A stretch of 35,885 nucleotides of DNA from Gammaproteobacteria bacterium. Its GTDB lineage: Bacteria; Pseudomonadota; Gammaproteobacteria; Chromatiales; Chromatiaceae. The notes below the pieces were generated by a model that searched no databases, was not told where the DNA came from, and saw only the letters and a list, made by a program, of their open reading frames with translations. The position numbers were made by a program, and so were the translations under genes. The DNA is taken from assembly GCA_020445415.1 (NCBI GenBank), contig JAGRGP010000049.1, positions 1 to 35,885 of the forward strand, read 5' to 3'. This document shows positions 31,357 to 35,885 of this stretch, piece by piece. Positions within the stretch are counted from its first letter, which is position 1, and the number at the start of each line of letters is the position of its first letter.

Positions 31357-32925
31357 ATGGAGCTTGATTTGGAATCTCAGGCACGGCTTGTCGATGGCCT
31401 CTTTCGATTGTTGAATGAGCAGGGCAGTGATTCTGATGCAGAGCTTATCGAGACACATATCTCCTGGGTATTACTGTCTGGGAAATTTGCCTACAAGATT
31501 AAGAAATCGTTGAATCTTGGGTTTGTCGATTTCTCGACTTTGGCGCGCCGCCATTTCTGTTGCCAGGAAGAGTTACGTTTAAACCGCAGGTTAGCACCCG
31601 ATGTCTATCTCGATGTGATAGCGATTACCGGAACCATTGAGCTTCCGTTATTTTCAGGTTCCGGGGAGATTATCGAGTATTGTGTGAAGATGCGGCGTTT
31701 CTCCCAGGAGGGGCTCCTTTCCCATCATCCCAAGTTGATCACCGAGCGGTTGGTAGCCAGTTTAGCCGGGGATGTTGCCGGTTTTCACGCCGATATCGAC
31801 AGGGCGGGTCCCCAGCTCGAGTACGGTTCTCCTGAGCGGATCATTCGCCCGGTACTAGAAAACTTTGAGCAAATTCAAACCCTGTTGGACGATAGCACCC
31901 TCGAAGATCTGCTGTCGGAGCTGAGACGTTGGACAGTCAGTCGTTTTCAGTTGTTGCGCGGTACCATGGAGCGGCGCAAGTCTGAGGGATTTGTTAGAGA
32001 ATGCCATGGTGACTTGCACTTGGGAAATATTGCACTGGAAGCGGATAGGCTGATAATTTTTGACGGTATCGAGTTCAATCCAGATCTACGCTGGGTGGAC
32101 ACCATGAGCGAGTTAGCGTTCCTGTTGATGGATATCGAGGAGAAGGGCAGCTCACGTTTGTCCTGGCGGTTGTTGGACAGTTATCTGGAGATAACGGGTG
32201 ATTATCGCGGCCTGGAAATGCTCAATTTCTACATTGTTTACCGGGCAATGGTGCGGGCCAAGGTATCGTCGTTGCGGAGCGCGCAATCCGACACCAGTGA
32301 GGCGGAACGGCGGGCCTTAGCTGCCGACGTTCACAGGTATTTGGAAACCGCTCAGAAGCACACTCATGCGCAAGCGGTGGCCTTATTGATTACCCACGGT
32401 CTGTCAGCTTCGGGAAAGAGCACGTATTGCCGGCAGTTGCTCGAGCAGCTACCCGCGGTGAGGTTGCGCAGCGATGTAGAGAGGAAGCGGCTTGCCGGGC
32501 TCAAACCCGATGACCGCAGTCACTCTCCCCCCGGGGGCGGTATCTATCTGCAAGGAAACACTCGAGAGACATATGATCGGCTACTGGATCTCAGTAGGTC
32601 TCTGCTTCGGTGTGGCTACAATGTGATCATTGATGCGGCGTTTCTGGATCGGCGGCAACGCGAGCGTTTTCGCTTGTTGGCCGCGCAGTTGGCAGTTCCG
32701 TTCTTGATCCTTGATTTTCAAGTTCCGGAAAGTGAACTGAAAACCAGAGTATTGAAAAGACAACGGGAAAATAAAGACCCCTCCGAAGCAGGTATAGAGG
32801 TCCTGGAGAAACAGTTGCAAAATTGGAAGCCACTGTCGGCGGACGAGCGCCGGTGTTCACTTCCGGTCACGATGAGCCATCAACCATCCAGCGAGGAGGT
32901 TCTAGCCTTGCTGAAACTAAAGTAG
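31357..32925 (+). CDS. Fusion of aminoglycoside-phosphotransferase-like kinase and P-loop ATPase
   Basis: A 522-residue two-domain protein. The N-terminal domain (about 1-335) is a protein-kinase-like/APH fold: AYKIKKSLNLGFVDF, EELRLNRRLAPDVYLDV, the catalytic loop CHGDLHLGNI (about 216-225) and LIIFDGIEFNPDLRWVDT (metal-binding Asp). The C-terminal domain (about 340-522) is a P-loop kinase-like unit with Walker A HGLSASGKST (about 348-357), VRLRSDVERKRLAGL and an AAFLDRRQRERF lid segment. This architecture is a known conserved bacterial fusion of unproven substrate; it should not be read as antibiotic resistance. ATG at 31357 is used. Confidence 0.88.
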   Translation: MELDLESQARLVDGLFRLLNEQGSDSDAELIETHISWVLLSGKFAYKIKKSLNLGFVDFSTLARRHFCCQEELRLNRRLAPDVYLDVIAITGTIELPLFSGSGEIIEYCVKMRRFSQEGLLSHHPKLITERLVASLAGDVAGFHADIDRAGPQLEYGSPERIIRPVLENFEQIQTLLDDSTLEDLLSELRRWTVSRFQLLRGTMERRKSEGFVRECHGDLHLGNIALEADRLIIFDGIEFNPDLRWVDTMSELAFLLMDIEEKGSSRLSWRLLDSYLEITGDYRGLEMLNFYIVYRAMVRAKVSSLRSAQSDTSEAERRALAADVHRYLETAQKHTHAQAVALLITHGLSASGKSTYCRQLLEQLPAVRLRSDVERKRLAGLKPDDRSHSPPGGGIYLQGNTRETYDRLLDLSRSLLRCGYNVIIDAAFLDRRQRERFRLLAAQLAVPFLILDFQVPESELKTRVLKRQRENKDPSEAGIEVLEKQLQNWKPLSADERRCSLPVTMSHQPSSEEVLALLKLK

Positions 32926-33070
32926 TGGGCCTCCAATGCCTGGAAAACACGCTTTCGCGGCCGGACAGCCTGGTGGAATGCAGACCCCCGTGGCAGTATC
33001 CGCCCGCCGGATCTTATCTTATTGGTGCGAAAGATTTGATCTTGAGTGTAAATCAACCCGACTCAACCCG

Positions 33071-33175
33071 TTACGACGGAAATAACGGAGACAGCGTCAG
33101 ATAGGCGATGTTAGCCGCAAAGACCCCGATGATTACGATGACTTGGGTAAGCTTTTTTTTCGTTTCCGTAGACAT
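33071..33175 (-). CDS. 34-residue single-span membrane peptide, copy B (novel small ORF)
   Basis: ATG at 33175 to TAA at 33071. The protein begins MSTETKKKLTQ, has one hydrophobic span (VIVIIGVFAANIAYLTL) and ends SPLFPS. A purine-rich GGAGTCAGG sequence lies upstream. It is 47 percent identical (16 of 34, ungapped, counted by eye) to the peptide encoded 130 bases upstream at 33308-33412, and both have the same length, basic N-terminus and SPLFP end. The conservation between two copies at the same strand supports translation. Function is unknown; small accessory subunits of membrane complexes often look like this. Confidence 0.72.
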   Translation of the reverse strand: MSTETKKKLTQVIVIIGVFAANIAYLTLSPLFPS

Positions 33176-33205
33176 ATTGCCTGACTCCATTCGCTCAGTT
33201 ATTTG

Positions 33206-33220
33206 CCACCAGGATGGTGG
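33206..33220 (-). promoter_or_regulatory. Small hairpin in leader of peptide B
   Basis: CCACC (33206-33210) and GGTGG (33216-33220) form a 5-bp stem with a 5-base loop, about 30 bases before the start of peptide B and downstream of the terminator of peptide A. It is too short to call on its own. Confidence 0.25.
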
Positions 33221-33260
33221 ATGATGCGCTAATCCGGTTTCTATTAAAATAAGTAAACAC

Positions 33261-33298
33261 CACAGCGGGTTGTAGGATAATGCCTACAACCTGCTGTG
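33261..33298 (-). terminator. Strong intrinsic terminator after peptide A
   Basis: CACAGCGGGTTGTAGG (33261-33276) and CCTACAACCTGCTGTG (33283-33298) form a 16-bp stem with one G.T/A-C type mismatch around a 6-base loop. On the minus strand it is followed by a T-rich tail (TTTACTTATTTTAAT). It begins 10 bases after the stop codon of peptide A, so copy B would need its own promoter or read-through. Confidence 0.85.
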
Positions 33299-33307
33299 AG
33301 TTGCCAA

Positions 33308-33412
33308 TCAGCCTGGAAATAACGGCGAAAACGCCAAATAAACCGCCGTTGCAGCGAACAAAACCACTACGAGCAATGCCTCAGTCATCTTCCTTTTCGT
33401 TTGTAATGACAC
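33308..33412 (-). CDS. 34-residue single-span membrane peptide, copy A (novel small ORF)
   Basis: GTG at 33412 to TGA at 33308. The protein begins MSLQTKRKMTEA, has one span (LLVVVLFAATAVYLAF) and ends SPLFPG. AGGAG lies seven bases before the GTG. A competing ATG three bases upstream in another frame yields only 10 codons. The frame is confirmed by its similarity to copy B (identities at both termini, in FAA, YL and SPLFP). A CRP-like palindrome lies 44 bases upstream of the start codon and a strong terminator follows, so it has the layout of a monocistronic regulated gene. Confidence 0.72.
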   Translation of the reverse strand: MSLQTKRKMTEALLVVVLFAATAVYLAFSPLFPG

Positions 33413-33455
33413 ATCATGTCTCCTTTCAATAACCATGAGCTTGCTACACAAATAG

Positions 33456-33471
33456 TGTGAACTGGTTCACA
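33456..33471. promoter_or_regulatory. CRP/Vfr-type binding palindrome
   Basis: TGTGAACTGGTTCACA: TGTGA and TCACA are separated by exactly six bases, which is the CRP half-site arrangement, with perfect 7-bp symmetry arms. It lies between dusA (stop side) and peptide A (start side), so the only start codon it can serve is that of peptide A. A related FNR/CRP-superfamily protein could also bind. Confidence 0.6.
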
Positions 33472-33561
33472 AAAGCTATTATGGTCCATTCAGTGTCATT
33501 TGTTAATAGAAATTTTTTATCGAGTTGTTTGACCATCGGTAGTGGCGGTGGGATAGCGGAT

Positions 33562-34542
33562 TTAATGGAGAGCATTTGCCGCTTTTTGAATCAGCGCGGC
33601 GGCATTGCCAGTGGATAGATGGCCGCTGCTGAGCAACCTCCGCCAATTCCGGGCGCCAGGTACGCCATGGAACAGGCCCAAAATATGCCGGGTTATGCGT
33701 TTTGATGGAATGCCCTTAGCTTGCTGTTCTTCTACGAAGGGGACTAATTTTTCGACGACCTCGGAACGCGTTGGTGCTCGGTTCTTACAACCAAAGAGTT
33801 GCTGGTCTGCCTTGGCCAAGATCCAGGGATTGTGGTACGCCTCACGGCCAATCATGACACCATCGACATGATTGAGCTGCTCGGTTGCTTGGGCTAGGGA
33901 AGTAATACCACCATTGATTACTATCTCAAGTTCAGGGAAATCTAGCTTCAGGGCGTGTACGCTGGCATAGGAAAGTGGGGGGATTTCCCGGTTCTGCCGG
34001 GGGCTTAATCCCTGCAACCAAGCCTTCCTGGCGTGCACGATGAAAGTTCTGCAGCCTGCCTCGGCAAGTGTTCCAACAAAGTCGCACAGCTCATCGTAAC
34101 TGTCCCGGTCATCGACTCCGATTCGCTGTTTTACGGTTACGGGAATGGATACCGAAGATGCCATGGCGGCATAGCATTCCGCCACCCGCTGGGGTTCGTG
34201 CATCAAGCAGGCACCAAAACGGCCGGATTGCACCCGATCCGATGGACAGCCGAGGTTAAGATTGATCTCGTCATATCCCCAGGTTTCGCCAAGCTGGGCA
34301 CAATGTGCGAGCTGGTCTGGCACGCTACCCCCAAGCTGCAGCGCAACCGGATGCTCGGAGGGGTCGAAATCCAAAAACCGGCCTTTATCGCCATGCAAGA
34401 GTGCATGGGTAGTCACCATTTCCGTATAAAGCAGCGTATGCTGGCTGATTAGCCGAACGAAATAGCGAAAATACCGGTCTGTCCAATCAAGCATTGGCGC
34501 AACCGAGAGTGTGCGGTTAATCATTCGTGGGGCTGGAGTCAT
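33562..34542 (-). CDS. dusA: tRNA-dihydrouridine(20/20a) synthase
   Basis: A 326-residue FMN enzyme that reduces uridine 20/20a of tRNA. Family features are LSVAPMLDWTDRYFRYFVRLIS, LYTEMVTTHALLHGD, HPVALQLGGS, EINLNLGCPSDRVQSGRFGACLM (catalytic Cys), VTVKQRIGVDD, FIVHARKAWLQGLSPRQNR and GVMIGREAYHNPW, with a helical C-terminal domain. The LSPRQNR segment is specific to DusA rather than DusB or DusC. I chose ATG at 34542 with GGGGA upstream; the frame to 34668 is unconserved. Confidence 0.96.
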   Translation of the reverse strand: MTPAPRMINRTLSVAPMLDWTDRYFRYFVRLISQHTLLYTEMVTTHALLHGDKGRFLDFDPSEHPVALQLGGSVPDQLAHCAQLGETWGYDEINLNLGCPSDRVQSGRFGACLMHEPQRVAECYAAMASSVSIPVTVKQRIGVDDRDSYDELCDFVGTLAEAGCRTFIVHARKAWLQGLSPRQNREIPPLSYASVHALKLDFPELEIVINGGITSLAQATEQLNHVDGVMIGREAYHNPWILAKADQQLFGCKNRAPTRSEVVEKLVPFVEEQQAKGIPSKRITRHILGLFHGVPGARNWRRLLSSGHLSTGNAAALIQKAANALH

Positions 34543-34697
34543 GAAATCCCCATGCCGTAGCTGGGATCTGTGCAAAGATACGGCAATTATATCCGTTGTT
34601 GGAGGGTCAGTGATCGCATGCGGCCTGTAGAAGATACACCAAGATTGAAACTTTAAAGCCTGTCCCATTTACCGGCACCAGGAATTTTTCCGGGCAT

Positions 34698-34729
34698 AAA
34701 AAAACGGCCACCTGTGAAGGTGGCCGTTT
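34698..34729 (-). terminator. Intrinsic terminator of the PEP-CTERM gene
   Basis: AAACGGCCACC (34702-34712) and GGTGGCCGTTT (34719-34729) form an 11-bp stem with a 6-base loop; on the minus strand it is followed by seven T residues. It starts 27 bases after the stop codon of the PEP-CTERM gene, a textbook rho-independent terminator. Confidence 0.93.
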
Positions 34730-34756
34730 GCTGTTACCAGCTATCTTCGATTGCGC

Positions 34757-35647
34757 TTACTTGCTCAAGCGACGACGGGACAGGCCCAGTCCGAGCAAGC
34801 TACCGCCCATCAAGAACAGGGTGGCGGGCTCAGGAACCACGAAGACGATACTGCCATCATGGTCGCCAGCAATCGTGAACTCATTCTGACCCGGACCTGC
34901 AACAGGAACCACGTTGTTCAGGTTCTGGTCGATCACGAAGGCAATCTCAACCGGAGGCACACAGTTGGCCAGATCATAGAAGCTGTCACCGGCGCCGCCG
35001 CAGGTCTTGCCATTGTAGTGGAACAGATCCCTTACGGCTGCAGGCTCGTTACCACTGAAGCTGACGTTACCATAGATCAGGAAGTTCTCCGGATTGGACG
35101 GATCACTGCCGGTAACGGTCATGTCGAAGGCATTGACGGCCTCGATTCCACCCGCGCCATCTTCCCGGATCAACCAAACTTCGATCAGGCCGCCGGTGTA
35201 CTCAACGGATTCAACGGCTAGACCGCTCATGGCGGCGACTTCACCCACCAGGTTCATGGAGAACGACAGGCCCCATGCGCCACCGGTAGCGTCATCAATG
35301 ATGGTGGAGTCATTGGTGATACCTTCGGAATCGCTACCCGGATCAAAACCGGTAACATGGTTGGAGTCGAAATTAGCGACATTGAATACGCCGCCCACAT
35401 TCAGGCCACCGGTGGTGGTGAGTGCATCACCCACGCCGACGACGCCATCACCACCTGCATCGATGATGGTGTTGGAGTTATACTGAACGGTAGCCTCGTT
35501 CTTCAGGCCGGTCATGCTGTCGCCAACACCCAGGTTGCCACCGCCGTTGGCGGTCCCGGTGAGGTCAAGGTAAAACTGACCCGCAAACGCGCCTGAGCAG
35601 CCACCGGCTAGGGCAAGCGCGATAATTGTTTTCTGAAACATCTTCAT
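34757..35647 (-). CDS. PEP-CTERM sorting domain-containing exported protein
   Basis: A 296-residue exported protein. Signal peptide at 1-22 (FQKTIIALALAGGCSGAFA), then a Gly-, Asp-, Asn- and Val-rich beta-type region, then the PEP-CTERM signal: VVPEPATLFLMGGSLLGLGL followed by SRRRLSK (motif, hydrophobic span, basic end). Such proteins are processed by an exosortase and linked to extracellular polysaccharide and biofilm; no exosortase gene lies in this window. The middle region matches no domain I recognise. AAGGAG lies before ATG 35647. A sigma-54-type promoter and a strong terminator frame it as a monocistronic gene. Confidence 0.93.
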   Translation of the reverse strand: MKMFQKTIIALALAGGCSGAFAGQFYLDLTGTANGGGNLGVGDSMTGLKNEATVQYNSNTIIDAGGDGVVGVGDALTTTGGLNVGGVFNVANFDSNHVTGFDPGSDSEGITNDSTIIDDATGGAWGLSFSMNLVGEVAAMSGLAVESVEYTGGLIEVWLIREDGAGGIEAVNAFDMTVTGSDPSNPENFLIYGNVSFSGNEPAAVRDLFHYNGKTCGGAGDSFYDLANCVPPVEIAFVIDQNLNNVVPVAGPGQNEFTIAGDHDGSIVFVVPEPATLFLMGGSLLGLGLSRRRLSK

Positions 35648-35722
35648 TGCTCTCTCCTTACTGAGTTGATTTGACCTTAATGTTTTAATGTCAGGTCTCT
35701 GTTATTACGACTGTCTTACCTA

Positions 35723-35740
35723 AAGCACGCATCATGCCAA
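35723..35740 (-). promoter_or_regulatory. Sigma-54 (RpoN) promoter of the PEP-CTERM gene
   Basis: The minus strand reads TTGGCATGATGCGTGCTT. GG and GC are separated by 10 bases, TGGCAYG matches the -24 element and GTGCT the -12 element (consensus TGGCACG-N4-TTGCW). It lies about 75 bases before the start codon. PEP-CTERM systems commonly include the PrsK/PrsR pair, in which PrsR is a sigma-54 activator, so the assignment is consistent with known biology. Confidence 0.65.
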
Positions 35741-35885
35741 AAAATATATCCAATTGATTTTCATAAAAATTTAAATCCAGTCGAGAAAATAGCCGTTAGA
35801 GAGTGTAAAAAATACTGACATATGACATCAGGGTTTTAGGGGCGTTATCCGCTCTCAATCTACCGAATTAAGCCCGTGGTATTTT

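Noticed and set aside
31357..32925. Reading the APH-like domain as an aminoglycoside resistance gene
   Set aside because: The fusion to a P-loop kinase domain is a conserved housekeeping-type architecture; no resistance cassette or mobile element is nearby.

Overview
The window looks like chromosomal DNA from a gammaproteobacterium, probably an environmental, possibly sulfur-oxidising or Chromatiales-like lineage. The inference rests on the gene set: BolA, a TusE/DsrC-type protein, DUF1820, HugZ, a FimT-PilVWXY1-E minor pilin operon, a TatT-type TRAP transporter and a PEP-CTERM protein. No phage, IS element, integron or CRISPR array was seen. The genus cannot be named from this sequence alone.

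Layout. Positions 1-1745 hold the 3' part of nadC, a small FlgB/FlgC-C-terminus-like gene and a periplasmic FKBP isomerase. Positions 1788-6639 (minus) read as a gene row: HugZ-like heme protein, TusE-like protein, hairpin, Ycf46-type AAA+ ATPase, EgtB-like two-domain protein, and a radical SAM protein coupled to it. Positions 7261-9161 (plus) hold an HDAC-family deacetylase and a YhcC-type radical SAM protein. Positions 9125-13107 (minus) hold a TRAP transporter operon (small membrane protein, TatT lipoprotein, DctP, DctQ, DctM). Positions 13154-14980 (minus) hold bolA, a hypothetical gene, a DksA/TraR-like zinc finger gene and DUF1820. Positions 15115-17663 (plus) hold the compact row hisI-gloB-pyrC. 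Next come a duplicated QueD-like gene, a zinc-ribbon protein and tRNA-Thr(CGT), all minus.

Positions 19556-26697 (plus) hold the complete minor pilin operon fimT-pilV-pilW-pilX-pilY1-(pilY2-like)-pilE. Positions 26749-28944 (minus) hold ispH, fkpB, a PduO-type cobalamin adenosyltransferase and an unlisted 46-residue cysteine-rich membrane peptide. A hypothetical gene overlaps rimO (plus), followed by a DUF2892 gene with an operator-like palindrome inside its promoter, a kinase/P-loop fusion, two tandem paralogous 34-residue membrane peptides, dusA, and a PEP-CTERM protein preceded by a sigma-54-type promoter.

Most genes are housekeeping. The parts least explained by known families are: (1) the EgtB-like protein that has lost most of its metal-binding histidines and is coupled to a radical SAM enzyme; (2) the pair of 34-residue single-span peptides ending in SPLFP, with a CRP-like site and a strong terminator around them; (3) the 46-residue CxxC membrane peptide; (4) the TatT-TRAP operon with an extra membrane protein. 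All calls come from reading the sequence and from recall of protein families; no database search was run.
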